The notes under the pieces were generated by a model, which had not been told where the DNA came from, did not search any database, and saw only the letters and a program-made list of their open reading frames with translations. From contig JAEEOD010000413.1 in the NCBI GenBank assembly GCA_016284115.1, positions 1-12,231 of the forward strand: a stretch of 12,231 nucleotides of DNA. Reading direction: 5' to 3'. Position numbers and translations under genes: made by a program. This DNA comes from Bacteroidaceae bacterium. GTDB lineage: Bacteria; Bacteroidota; Bacteroidia; Bacteroidales; Bacteroidaceae. This document shows positions 1-9,000 of this stretch, piece after piece; positions within the stretch are counted from its first letter, which is position 1, and the number at the start of each line of letters is the position of its first letter.

Positions 1-84
1 CTTATAAACGGGCAGATAGACAAAATGCTTAAAGGAATAGTTAATGAACGTCTTATGAAATATCAATCTGTTGACAGACATTAA
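1..84 (+). CDS. C-terminal end of an unidentified upstream protein (partial)
   Basis: The first reading frame is open from the window edge to a TAA at 82-84, giving 27 residues that end QSVDRH. The stop is 3 bp before the ATG of the MauE-type gene, the same tight packing seen between the following genes, so this is probably the tail of the preceding gene of the same operon. The visible peptide is Lys/Arg-rich and hydrophilic, without a membrane segment or recognisable motif. I cannot assign a family. A chance open frame of this length cannot be excluded, so the call rests mainly on spacing. Confidence 0.5.
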   Translation, partial: LINGQIDKMLKGIVNERLMKYQSVDRH

Positions 85-87
85 AAT

Positions 88-744
88 ATGGTGATAATTA
101 ATCGGAAGATTATTAATTGGATGGGACTGGCTCTCGGTTTCTTTTTTATAGCCTCAAGTCTGCTTAAAGTGTTTAGCTTCCCGACCTTTGCCATGGAAAC
201 AGGTGATTATATCGACCTGTATATGCCGTCATGGCTGCATGGATTCCAATATCCATGCGCCATGGTGGTGTGTCAGGTGGAATTGATGTTGGGCTTGCTG
301 GTGTTGAAGGCAAAATACAGGCACATGGCATTATGTGGTATGTTTTTGCTTCTGACGTTTTTTGTGTGGTTAACCACGGTGAATGCTTTTTTACCGACCA
401 TACTTGGAAGCATTGAATCGTGTGGTTGTTTCGGAGAGCTCATACATTTTACGCCAATGGCATCGTTCGTGAAGAGTGTTGTGTTGTGGGCAATAGTAGG
501 CGGCATACTGCTTGTTGGCTGGAAACAAAGAGGATTTGTTTTAGAAACCGTTGGACTTAAGAAATGTTCAGGTTGCTGGAAGGATTCTTACTTATGGTTT
601 TCGGTTTGCGCTGGTTGGTGTTTGGTGTTGTTTTCATACTTCTTTGTGAACAGACTGAATCATGGGCTATATATGGTGTTTTATGTAGGTATTTGTTTTA
701 TACTTACAATGGTGACTATTTGGTGTTGGAAAAACGGAAAATAA
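88..744 (+). CDS. MauE/DoxX-type redox-associated integral membrane protein
   Basis: This 218-residue, very hydrophobic protein resembles the MauE/DoxX membrane family, whose MauE member is needed for correct disulfide formation in methylamine dehydrogenase; other members often sit beside thioredoxin-like proteins. I see six likely membrane segments at about residues 10-30, 54-74, 80-103, 126-145, 169-187 and 193-213. The hallmark is the CGCFG motif (Cys112, Cys114) just after the third segment; by the positive-inside rule it faces the periplasm. Four segments make the usual MauE core, so the last two are an addition. A second cysteine pair, CSGC at 160-163, lies in the Lys-rich loop between segments 4 and 5, predicted cytoplasmic. 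The start ATG follows the previous stop by 3 bp, and the signal peptidase gene begins 2 bp after its TAA. A role in thiol redox chemistry of an exported product is inference; no partner thioredoxin is visible. Confidence 0.72.
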   Translation: MVIINRKIINWMGLALGFFFIASSLLKVFSFPTFAMETGDYIDLYMPSWLHGFQYPCAMVVCQVELMLGLLVLKAKYRHMALCGMFLLLTFFVWLTTVNAFLPTILGSIESCGCFGELIHFTPMASFVKSVVLWAIVGGILLVGWKQRGFVLETVGLKKCSGCWKDSYLWFSVCAGWCLVLFSYFFVNRLNHGLYMVFYVGICFILTMVTIWCWKNGK

Positions 745-746
745 AA

Positions 747-1565
747 ATGATGAAGAGGATATTACGATATGTTGTAATAGGGGTGATTACCCTTCAGCTA
801 CTCTTTGGGTTGTGGCTTTTGTGCCGTGTCTTTCTGTTTGATTTCTTTTCCATTCCTTCTTATTCGATGTATCCCACGTTGAAACCAGGAGATGAGGTGA
901 TTGTGAATAAAACGCTGATCGGGGCAAGAATTTATAAGGATTTCCATTTCGATGACAAAGGAATTGAATTGAAATCATGGAGAACAAGGGGAATACGACC
1001 TATACGTCACAACGATATCGTGGTGTTCAACTTTCCTCATCATGACTGGAAAATTAGTTTTATTATCAACAATGTTTTTTGTAAACGGGTTGTTGGCATG
1101 CCTGGAGATAGTTTAAGCATAGTAGATGGATTCTATAGGAATGACCATTACGAAGAAGTACTTGGAATAGAGAAAGAGCAAATGAAATACGATCATCTCC
1201 CTGAATCTATGAGTTGGGCAAAAGAAGTACAAACATACCCGTTTGATGATCATGTTAAATGGAATGTCTATAATATGGGTCCGATGTATATTCCACGGAA
1301 AGGGGATGTGATGAGGATTACTCCCTTAGAAGCAGCCTTGTATGGATTCATTTTGGAATGGGAACTCGGACAGAAGGTTACACGGGACTGGGATACTGGT
1401 GAAGTAAAGGCCAACGGACATCTGCTGACTAGACATCAGTTTCAACATAATTATTATTTTATGGCAGGAGATAATGTTATAGATTCGGACGACTCACGGT
1501 ATTGGGGATTAGTACCTGAAGAGTATATTGTGGGTGTTGTAGGTGTTAAATTCAGTGTGAAATGA
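747..1565 (+). CDS. lepB: Type I signal peptidase (S26 family)
   Basis: This 272-residue membrane-anchored serine protease should cut signal peptides from exported proteins on the periplasmic face of the inner membrane. One membrane segment (about residues 9-31) precedes the catalytic domain. The family boxes are intact: SIPSYSMYPTLKPGD at 35-49 with nucleophile Ser40, KRVVGMPGD at 113-121 with general base Lys113, and GDN followed by DSRYWG at 241-254. A variable insert fills about residues 123-235, as is usual for the family. The frame stays open upstream to 564, but that would overlap the previous gene by 180 bp. ATG 747 is 2 bp after the preceding stop and places the membrane anchor correctly, so I chose it (ATG 750 is equally possible). 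Its stop overlaps the next start. The setting beside MauE and ligase-like genes suggests a specialised paralogue rather than the housekeeping enzyme; the symbol names the family only. Confidence 0.93.
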   Translation: MMKRILRYVVIGVITLQLLFGLWLLCRVFLFDFFSIPSYSMYPTLKPGDEVIVNKTLIGARIYKDFHFDDKGIELKSWRTRGIRPIRHNDIVVFNFPHHDWKISFIINNVFCKRVVGMPGDSLSIVDGFYRNDHYEEVLGIEKEQMKYDHLPESMSWAKEVQTYPFDDHVKWNVYNMGPMYIPRKGDVMRITPLEAALYGFILEWELGQKVTRDWDTGEVKANGHLLTRHQFQHNYYFMAGDNVIDSDDSRYWGLVPEEYIVGVVGVKFSVK

Positions 1566-3352
1566 CAAGGAAGATCAGAAACATAGTAGAATCATATTAC
1601 ACTGTTGCTATCAGCATCATTGTATTGCTATATATCCTGTACCTGGTATTACAACCATTGGATGTGCGTATTACCTTTGCAGACGTAAAGGTGATGCATG
1701 GCATAGAGGTAATAGCTGGCATTGTAATTGTGACGTGCATGATAAAGAGGTTTCAGCAAGGAGCTTGTAAAGCATGCTTCCACATGGTATGGAGCGATGT
1801 GTTTGTATTGTTGTGGTTTGTGTATTATTGTTGTCGGGTATGGTTCTGGACTGAAAATCCATGCGCAACAGACGCCATAAAGGGTGTGATGATGTTTGCA
1901 TTCTATTTTGCATTGCGTCTGTTCTTTTCGCACTACGATCTTGCTGACAAGTTATTGATTCTCTTCCTGCTGTTGTTCTGCGGCTACGAAGCATTGTCTG
2001 GAATGATGCAGCTGATGGGCGGCAATAGTAATCATTTATTATTCATGATTACGGGAACCTTTTATAATCCCGGTCCCTATTCTGCTTGTTTAGCGCTGGG
2101 GGTAGTGATTATATTGAGTATGCTAAATTCAGAACGTAATGGGATGTATCTCCTGACATGGAGGAAGGTGAAAACAATACACCTTTACTATATCATACTG
2201 ATTCTCACATTATTGGTTTTGCCTGCTACCTGGAGCCGCTCTGCGTTTATGGCTTTAGCAATCATGTGCTTGTGGATCTACCGCGATAAGTACTACCGAT
2301 ACAGATACTATTTATGGGGAGCCATAATCATTGTGGTAATAGGTATGTATTTCATGAAGAAAGGTTCAGCAGATGGGCGTTTGCTCATCTGGCTGTCGTC
2401 GTTGACTTCGTGGAAGCATTCACCATTGATTGGCACGGGAATAGGTGGTTTCTTCCATGCCGAAGCAGAGGGCACTTCGGAGTTATTCGCGAATAACGGG
2501 TATATACCATTATTTGATTCAGCAGATGTTACAAACTTCATGTGCAATGATTATCTGAAGATAATACTTGAACAAGGAGTGATAGGTGCGTTGCTATGTG
2601 CTTTTGCTACAATAACCCTATTAGTGAAATTGTATGGACATAGCAAGTCGCTCTGTTATGGCGTTATAGCTTTGCTCATTTTTTCAATGACGTCATATCC
2701 ATTTGAATTGTTGCCCTATAAATTGATCGTTGTGTTGATTGCGGCATGGGGGAACAGTCAGCCAATGAATGAGACCAAAGGTCATGTCGTCAACAGGCTG
2801 ATATGTAAACCTTTGCGTCTATTTAATTGGAAATCATGTGTGTTTATAGCTATGGTTTTATTGCTGAGCAGCCTATTTGTAAACACAGAGATGAAAAAAC
2901 GTATAGAGGCAGACATGTCATATCGTCTGTTCTGCAATTCAGGTCAAGAAGCGTTTATCAATGATTATTATGAGTTACTGCCTTTAGAACATGATAATTT
3001 CCTCTTCTTGTTTGATTTCGGGAAGCTACTACGTTCATTCGGAAGATATAACGAAAGCAACGCTGTTTTTCAAAAAGGGACATTGATAAGCAACGATCCT
3101 ATGTTTTATATACTTATCGGTAATAATTTCAAGGATATGAATTTTTATGATCTGGCAGAACAGGCATACAACAAGGCTTTCTCGGTGATGCCCAACCGCC
3201 TCTATCCATTGTATCAACTGATGTTGCTGTATCATGAAAGCGGCAACAAGCAGAAAACAAAGGCAATGGCAAAACGGGTGATCGATATGAAACCCAAGGT
3301 GGAATCTCCTGCTACAAGAGATATGAAGAAAAAGGCCAGGGAACTTTTGTAG
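1562..3352 (+). CDS. O-antigen ligase/Wzy-type polytopic membrane protein with C-terminal TPR domain
   Basis: This 596-residue inner-membrane protein has about 13 hydrophobic segments between residues 12 and 441, followed by a soluble tail. The organisation matches the O-antigen ligase/polymerase family (WaaL, Wzy, PglL), which transfers lipid-linked glycans in the periplasm. Family-like features are GTFYNPGPYSA at 165-175, SRSAF with Arg226 at 225-229, GRLLIW with Arg273 at 272-277 and SPLIGTGIGGF at 287-297. The last two sit in a long loop (about 266-335) predicted periplasmic, where catalytic residues of WaaL-type enzymes lie. Residues 479-579 contain about three TPR-like helix pairs, the clearest with DLAEQAYNKAF at 530-540; an odd number of membrane segments would put them in the periplasm. 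The start overlaps the signal peptidase stop in ATGA, implying translational coupling. No glycosyltransferase is adjacent, so the acceptor and donor are unknown and transfer of a non-LPS substrate is possible. Confidence 0.8.
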   Translation: MTRKIRNIVESYYTVAISIIVLLYILYLVLQPLDVRITFADVKVMHGIEVIAGIVIVTCMIKRFQQGACKACFHMVWSDVFVLLWFVYYCCRVWFWTENPCATDAIKGVMMFAFYFALRLFFSHYDLADKLLILFLLLFCGYEALSGMMQLMGGNSNHLLFMITGTFYNPGPYSACLALGVVIILSMLNSERNGMYLLTWRKVKTIHLYYIILILTLLVLPATWSRSAFMALAIMCLWIYRDKYYRYRYYLWGAIIIVVIGMYFMKKGSADGRLLIWLSSLTSWKHSPLIGTGIGGFFHAEAEGTSELFANNGYIPLFDSADVTNFMCNDYLKIILEQGVIGALLCAFATITLLVKLYGHSKSLCYGVIALLIFSMTSYPFELLPYKLIVVLIAAWGNSQPMNETKGHVVNRLICKPLRLFNWKSCVFIAMVLLLSSLFVNTEMKKRIEADMSYRLFCNSGQEAFINDYYELLPLEHDNFLFLFDFGKLLRSFGRYNESNAVFQKGTLISNDPMFYILIGNNFKDMNFYDLAEQAYNKAFSVMPNRLYPLYQLMLLYHESGNKQKTKAMAKRVIDMKPKVESPATRDMKKKARELL

Positions 3353-3377
3353 AATCAGCATAATATGGTATAGTTTG
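3345..3377 (+). promoter_or_regulatory. Possible Bacteroidetes-type promoter for the efflux operon
   Basis: TTTTG at 3345-3349 could be a -33 element. After a 19-bp spacer comes TATAGTTTG at 3369-3377, which resembles the -7 consensus TAnnTTTG but has one base too many. It lies at the end of the ligase gene and in the 48-bp gap before the TolC gene, the widest gap between genes before 12070. It would give a leader of about 15-20 bases. I saw no convincing terminator in the gap, so read-through from the upstream operon is also possible. Confidence 0.35.
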
Positions 3378-3400
3378 CATAACTTATATGATATAATAAG

Positions 3401-4867
3401 ATGAGAAGAATTGGTATATATATAATAATGCTATGGATGGGCTGTTGTACTATCAAGGCTCAGACGCTAACCCTTGATAACGCGATAAGGATAGCACAGG
3501 AAAACTCTCTTGATGCACAGATAGCCCGTTTCTCTTTTATGAGTAAGTATTGGCAATATCGCGCATTTAGGGCAGAATTGAAACCTTCGGTGAATCTTGA
3601 GGGGATGTTAGGACAGTTCAATCATTCAGTTGTAGAAGCTCGTGATTTTGAGACGGGACGTGTTAATCAGGTAAACAATAATACGTTGACCAACTACCTG
3701 ACACTCTCGCTTGACCAAAGAATTGCGGCTACGGGTGGCACGCTCTCTCTCCAATCGTACCTGTACAGACTGGATCAGTTTGATTATAATGAAAAGACTT
3801 ATAACTCACAGCCGCTCCGTATTAGTTATAACCAAAGCTTGAGTTCCTACAATTCACTGAAATGGGAAAAGAAGACTGCACCTGTGGAGTATCAAATAGC
3901 AGAACGCAATTATATCAGTTCGTTACAAGACATAACCATAAGGGTTACATCTTTGTTTTTCAACGTTCTTGCTGCCCAGTCTGCGTATAAGCAAAGTGTT
4001 GCAACCGTGGAAGAACGTGATCGCCTCTATGAGTTGTCGAAAAGTAGGTTGAACCTGACCACAACGACGAAGAGTGAGGTGCTTCAGATGGAACTGTCGT
4101 TGACCAATGCTCGTTTGGCGGTAAAGAAGAACAAGATAGCTCTTGATGAAAGTATGTATGAGTTGTTCTCATATCTTCGTTTAACAAACTACGAGAATGC
4201 TGATCTGCTACCACCAATTACTATTCCTGAATTTCTTGTCAATGCCGATGATGTGCTGCAAAAAGCCATAAGCAACTCTTCGCATAGTCTTAACCAGAAA
4301 CTGCAAATGCTCGAAGCCCAGAAAACTCTGGCACAGGCAAAGGCTAATAAGGGTATAAAAATGACCGTTAGCAGTGAACTCGGGTTTACTCAGACAGGTC
4401 GTTCTTTGGGAAACGCTTACAGTCATTTGATGGATAACGAGATTATCGGATTGACGATATCATTACCCATTTTCGACTGGGGTGTAAGCAAAGGTAGGAT
4501 AAAAATGGCTCAGGCGCAACTTGATGTGGTGAAGACGCAACTTGAACAAGAGCATCTTGACTATATGCAGGATATTCGTAAAAAGGTAACGCAATTCAAT
4601 GCGCAACCTACACAATGCAAGGATGCCCTTCGCGCACAGGAAATAGCGGTTGAGCGCTATGAAATAACACGTAAGCGGTATGAAACTGGTGCTATTTCTG
4701 TAACAGAACTTAATACAGCTCAGCAGGAAATGGAATCTGCCAAGGCGCAATATATAGTCCAGCTGTCGTCTTTTTGGAACGATTATTACACCTTGCAGAA
4801 GGCCACCCTGTATGATTGGCAGCATAATAGTGATTTGACAGTTGATTTTGAATCTTTAATACAATAA
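3401..4867 (+). CDS. TolC-family outer-membrane efflux protein
   Basis: This 488-residue protein is the outer-membrane exit duct of the tripartite pump encoded here. A signal peptide spans residues 1-20, with likely cleavage after KA before Gln21. The mature protein contains two related halves, as in TolC, each giving long coiled-coil helices: about 160-260 and 365-470. Between them come beta-strand stretches, including ISLPIFDWGVSKGRI at 353-367, a typical TolC-family strand-turn-helix start, and RYETGAISVTELNTAQQ at 426-442, the common repeat signature; the equivalent in the first half is near 208-237. Length is normal for the family. The Cys15-Cys16 pair in the signal region does not form a good lipobox, so lipid anchoring is unlikely. 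The adaptor gene starts 6 bp after its stop, supporting one operon with the pump. Confidence 0.93.
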   Translation: MRRIGIYIIMLWMGCCTIKAQTLTLDNAIRIAQENSLDAQIARFSFMSKYWQYRAFRAELKPSVNLEGMLGQFNHSVVEARDFETGRVNQVNNNTLTNYLTLSLDQRIAATGGTLSLQSYLYRLDQFDYNEKTYNSQPLRISYNQSLSSYNSLKWEKKTAPVEYQIAERNYISSLQDITIRVTSLFFNVLAAQSAYKQSVATVEERDRLYELSKSRLNLTTTTKSEVLQMELSLTNARLAVKKNKIALDESMYELFSYLRLTNYENADLLPPITIPEFLVNADDVLQKAISNSSHSLNQKLQMLEAQKTLAQAKANKGIKMTVSSELGFTQTGRSLGNAYSHLMDNEIIGLTISLPIFDWGVSKGRIKMAQAQLDVVKTQLEQEHLDYMQDIRKKVTQFNAQPTQCKDALRAQEIAVERYEITRKRYETGAISVTELNTAQQEMESAKAQYIVQLSSFWNDYYTLQKATLYDWQHNSDLTVDFESLIQ

Positions 4868-4873
4868 GTTATC

Positions 4874-5992
4874 ATGAGGAAGAGATATATAAAGATCGCG
4901 ATTTCTTCTATCGCAGGCTTACTTCTTACTGGTGTTGTTGTGTTTGTGGTATTCTCGTTGACACATAAAAAGGAAAAAGAAGAGAAAGAGTTACCCATAG
5001 CTGCAATGGAACAGACTATTGTGGAGGTAGATACCGTGGTGCTTCGTAAGCAGGTGTTCCAGAAGCAGATACTGTGTAATGGTAAGTTGGTTGCCATTCG
5101 ACGAGCTGAGTTGATGTGTCCGAAAGCGGGCGAAATCCTTAGAAGCGTGAACGTAAAGAATGGTCAAAGGGTATCAAGAGGAATGGTGCTTGCCGTTGCA
5201 GACACCCGTGATATGAGTGCCACACTGGAAAGAGCGAAACACGATTTGGAGAAAGCAAAAGTAGATCTGCAAGATAAACTTATTGGTCTTGGTTATGAGG
5301 CCGATGCTAAGAATGTGCCTGCTGATGTCATGAAAAGAGCAGAAATGACATCTGGCTATTATTCTGCAAAATTCTCCATAAGAGCAGCCGAGACATCGCT
5401 CTCGGATTGTAGACTTATAGCTCCTTTCGGCGGAAAGATAGCTGACCTTGTGGCGCGTCCTCATCAGCGTGGAGATAAGTTTTGTACATTGATAGACGAC
5501 TCCTTCTTTGATGTGGAATTCAAAATCCTTGAGTCGGAACTTGCCTCTGTAAATAAAGGAACTGCCGTAAGAGTATCTCCTTATATTGATGAAAACATGG
5601 TGCTGAACGGAACCGTTACTGAAATCAATCCTACGATTGATGAGAAAGGACTTGTTTCAGTCAAGGCAAGGGTGAAGAATACTTCTGGCAGACTTCTTGA
5701 TGGAATGAACGTAAAGATTGTCATCGAGAACTCTGTTCGTGATATGCTTGTTGTGCCCAAGGAGGCGGTGGTTGAACGTGACGGATGTCATGTGGTGTTT
5801 GTCTATGACAAGAAGACGAGTCGTGTTGTTTGGACATACGTAGATATTCAATATAGTAATCTGACGAGTTATGCTATCACTGGTTGTGAGAAGAAACAGA
5901 CGACGGTTAATGAGGGTGATATCGTTATTACGTCAGGTAACCTTAATCTGGCGGACGATACGGAGGTGACGATTTCATCAATTGATAATTAG
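4874..5992 (+). CDS. RND efflux periplasmic adaptor (HlyD/AcrA-type membrane fusion protein)
   Basis: This 372-residue adaptor should link the RND permeases to the TolC channel. A hydrophobic segment at about 9-29, followed by the charged stretch HKKEKEEKE (31-39), looks like an uncleaved membrane anchor; there is no lipobox Cys. Domains in order are: beta-barrel/lipoyl first half at about 66-110 (KAGEILRSVNVKNGQRVSRG, 84-103), a helical hairpin at about 112-178, lipoyl second half at about 179-207 (RLIAPFGGKIADL, 180-192), beta-barrel at about 210-290 and a membrane-proximal domain from VVPKEAVVERDG (293-304) to the end. The hairpin is short, fitting RND-type adaptors rather than long HlyD forms. 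It sits between the TolC gene (6 bp away) and the first permease (13 bp away), the usual place. Substrate cannot be deduced from the adaptor. Confidence 0.92.
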   Translation: MRKRYIKIAISSIAGLLLTGVVVFVVFSLTHKKEKEEKELPIAAMEQTIVEVDTVVLRKQVFQKQILCNGKLVAIRRAELMCPKAGEILRSVNVKNGQRVSRGMVLAVADTRDMSATLERAKHDLEKAKVDLQDKLIGLGYEADAKNVPADVMKRAEMTSGYYSAKFSIRAAETSLSDCRLIAPFGGKIADLVARPHQRGDKFCTLIDDSFFDVEFKILESELASVNKGTAVRVSPYIDENMVLNGTVTEINPTIDEKGLVSVKARVKNTSGRLLDGMNVKIVIENSVRDMLVVPKEAVVERDGCHVVFVYDKKTSRVVWTYVDIQYSNLTSYAITGCEKKQTTVNEGDIVITSGNLNLADDTEVTISSIDN

Positions 5993-6007
5993 TTGACAGT
6001 TGACAAT
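5983..6007 (+). repeat. Degenerate heptamer repeat spanning the adaptor/permease junction
   Basis: GTTGACA occurs twice in direct succession at 5992-5998 and 5999-6005, preceded by the related ATTGATAATTA. The run covers the last codons and stop of the adaptor, the short spacer and the start region of the first permease. Repeats of 7-bp units built on AATTGACA are common between genes in Bacteroidales (recalled knowledge). No function can be read from it; it leaves no room for a Shine-Dalgarno sequence. Confidence 0.4.
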
Positions 6008-9000
6008 GATGCTTAAAACACTTCTTCATCGCCCGATTGCTGTTACGATGTCGTTGATTGCCATTGTAGCACTTGGCGTTCTTGCTTTCCAACGAATACC
6101 GGTTTCTTTGATGCCTGATATAGATGTGCCGCGTATTGTGGTGCAGATGTCGGCCCAAGGAAGTTCGGCGCGTGAGATAGAACAACAGATTGTTAGTCAA
6201 ATGCGTCAGCAACTTTCGCAGGTCGCAGGACTGAAGAGAATTGAATCAACATCACGTACCGATGCTGGTATCATTACCATGACCTTCGACCCAGGCAGTG
6301 ATATGAGTCTGCTCTTCATCGAAGTGAATGAAAAGATTGACCGTGCCATGAGTAGTATGCCTAAGGGGATGGAGCGCCCAAAGGCCATGAAGATTGGTGC
6401 GATGGATATTCCCGCATTCTATGTGGATGTTACAGGCGGCAAGCCAGAACAGACAAGTAGATTGGTAAGGAACGTGATTAGTAAACGACTGGAACAGTTG
6501 CCTGAGGTGGCTATGGTAGACTATAGTGGAACGGTGGGCACGCAGATTACCATCATCCCAAACGAACTGAAGATGCAATCTCTCGGGCTGACGAATTCGG
6601 ATTTAGAAAAGGCGATCAGTGATAATAACATCGTATTGGCAGCATTGAGCGTGCGTGATGGTATATATCGCTATAGCATTCATTTTGATGCTCAGATATT
6701 GTCTGTTCATGACATTGAGGATATCTATCTGCAGACTGAAGGTCGCTTGTTGCAGTTGAAGGATTTCTGCAAGGTAGAGGAATCGGCCGCTGAGAGAAAG
6801 GGTATCGTGACATCGGAAGGCAATAATGCTATTACCATGGCTGTGATCAAGCAAAGCAACGCCCAAATGAGCGGCCTGCAGCATAGGGTGGATACGCTGA
6901 TGAAGGACTTGAGTAAGGATTATCCGGAACTGAGGTTTAAGGTTACACGCGATCAGACACAACTGCTTTCATATAGTATTGTCAACCTGGAATGGAACCT
7001 TGTGCTAGGCGTGGTGATGGCCAGCGTGGTGCTGTTTCTGTTTATTGGTGGGTGGCGGCTGCCATTGCTCGTGATGGTCTCGATTCCGCTTTCGCTGATT
7101 CTTACCTTGCTTTGCTTCTACTTGATAGGCATCTCGCTGAATATCATATCGTTGTCGGGGTTGATCCTTGGCGTTGGAATGATTGTGGATAATTCAATTA
7201 TCGTGATAGACAACATCCGACAGAAGGGGATGATGACAGATGGGGCTATTGTTGATGCAGTTAAGGAGGTGATTATGCCGATGCTTTCGTCGGTGCTCAC
7301 TACTTGCTCGGTATTTATTCCGTTGATATTTCTTAGCGGTACGGCAGGGGCGCTGTTCTATGATCAGGCCATGGGGGTATCGATTGCGCTGTTCTGCTCG
7401 TTGGCGGTGGCTGCATGGGTGGTGCCGGTGTGTTATTTCGTTCTATGTAGGAAGCACAGGGGGACGATAGAGCAGACGAACAGGTTGGTGGAGAGGACGA
7501 ATGGACTGGTGATGCGCTTCTATGAGCGGGGTATGGAGCTTACCTTCCGTCATGCATGGATGATGCTGACGTTCTTCGCCGTTTGCGTGTTAGTTATCGT
7601 GATGTTGTTCCCATTTGTACGTAAGGAGCGGATGCCGGAGATTGCGCATGATGATGCCTTGGTTTGCATTGACTGGAACAACGGGATTACGCCTGAGGAG
7701 AATAACCGAAGGATGATGGAGCTGTTGGGGGCGGTGAAACCGTATGTGGAGACATCGACAACCTTGGTGGGCGGACAGGATTTCATCTTGTCGCATACCA
7801 GGAACATTACGAGCAGTGAGGCGGTGTGCTACGTGAAAGGGAAATCGGTGGAGGATCTTGACAGGGCTGTTGAAACGATTCGCCAATATATGGGGAAGCA
7901 CTATCCGCATGCTAAAATAGAGACGGAACTGGCTGCGAATGTGTTTGATATGATTTTCTCGACTGAGGAGCCCGACCTGCAGATCAGGTTACATAAACGG
8001 GAGGGTGGGCGACCGGGGGTTGAGCTGACCCGCATGGTGACGGATTCGCTGCGGGCTCACTTGCCTGAGCTGGGCATTCAGCCGGTGGCCACGGAAACGT
8101 ATTTGAAATATACGACGGATGCGGAGTTGATGGGATATTATAGGGTTTCGTACCAGCAGCTGTATGCACGACTGAAGGAGTTGCTGGGGAATAACAGTAT
8201 CTACGATATCAACAGCGGCGGTGAGAGCGTGCCGGTTGTCATTGGTAGTAACAGTAGGGATGCGGCGGTGCTGCTGGGAAATACGATTCGTAATAGCGAG
8301 GGGGTTGATATTCCTATCTCGTATCTGGTGAAGGAACAGCGCACAGACGACTATAAGCATCTGTATGCGAGTGAGGATGGCGAGTTCGCGGTGATCAATA
8401 TCGACAAGGCGGATGACAAGGTGGTGAAGGGGGTGATGAGGTATCTTGCCTGGCTGACCGACGATGAGAGGTGCGGGGACTTTCAGGCATCGTTTGTGGG
8501 CGGTTATTTCTCGTCGCGCAGTATGATTAGTGAACTACTGATGGTTCTTGTGGTGGCGCTTCTGCTGCTCTATTTTATCCTGGCTGCACAGTTTGAGAGT
8601 ATGATACAGCCCATGATTATTCTGGTTGAGGTGGTGGTGGATGTGGCCTTGGTGCTGCTTGTTGTATGGGCGGCGGGGGAATCGGTGAACATCATGTCGA
8701 TGATTGGTATGGTGGTGATGTGCGGCATTATCGTGAATGACTCGATATTGAAGGTTGACACCATCAATCGTCTATATAGGAGTGTGGAGAGGCCTGAGAG
8801 GTGTTCTTTGCTGAAAGCGATTATGGTGGCGGGGCATCGCCGACTGAAGCCTATTGTGATGACATCGCTCACCACGATGATGGCCATTGTGCCGCTGCTG
8901 CATCGCGGTGATATGGGGTCGGCCCTGCAGTTCCCGCTTTCGTTCACCCTTATTGTGGGCATGCTGGTGGGTACGCTGGTGAGCTTGTTTTTCGTTCCTT

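Noticed and set aside
564..746. Longer in-frame start for the signal peptidase, adding 61 residues
   Set aside because: It would overlap most of the MauE gene's 3' third, while ATG 747 fits operon spacing and puts the membrane anchor at the N-terminus as in the family.
3431..3448. Lipoprotein signal in the TolC-family protein because of Cys15-Cys16
   Set aside because: The residues before Cys15 (Trp-Met-Gly) do not fit a lipobox, while a good signal peptidase I site follows at Ala20.
6000..6005. TTG start for the first RND permease
   Set aside because: It adds only two residues; ATG 6006 is a standard start and gives the typical RND N-terminus.
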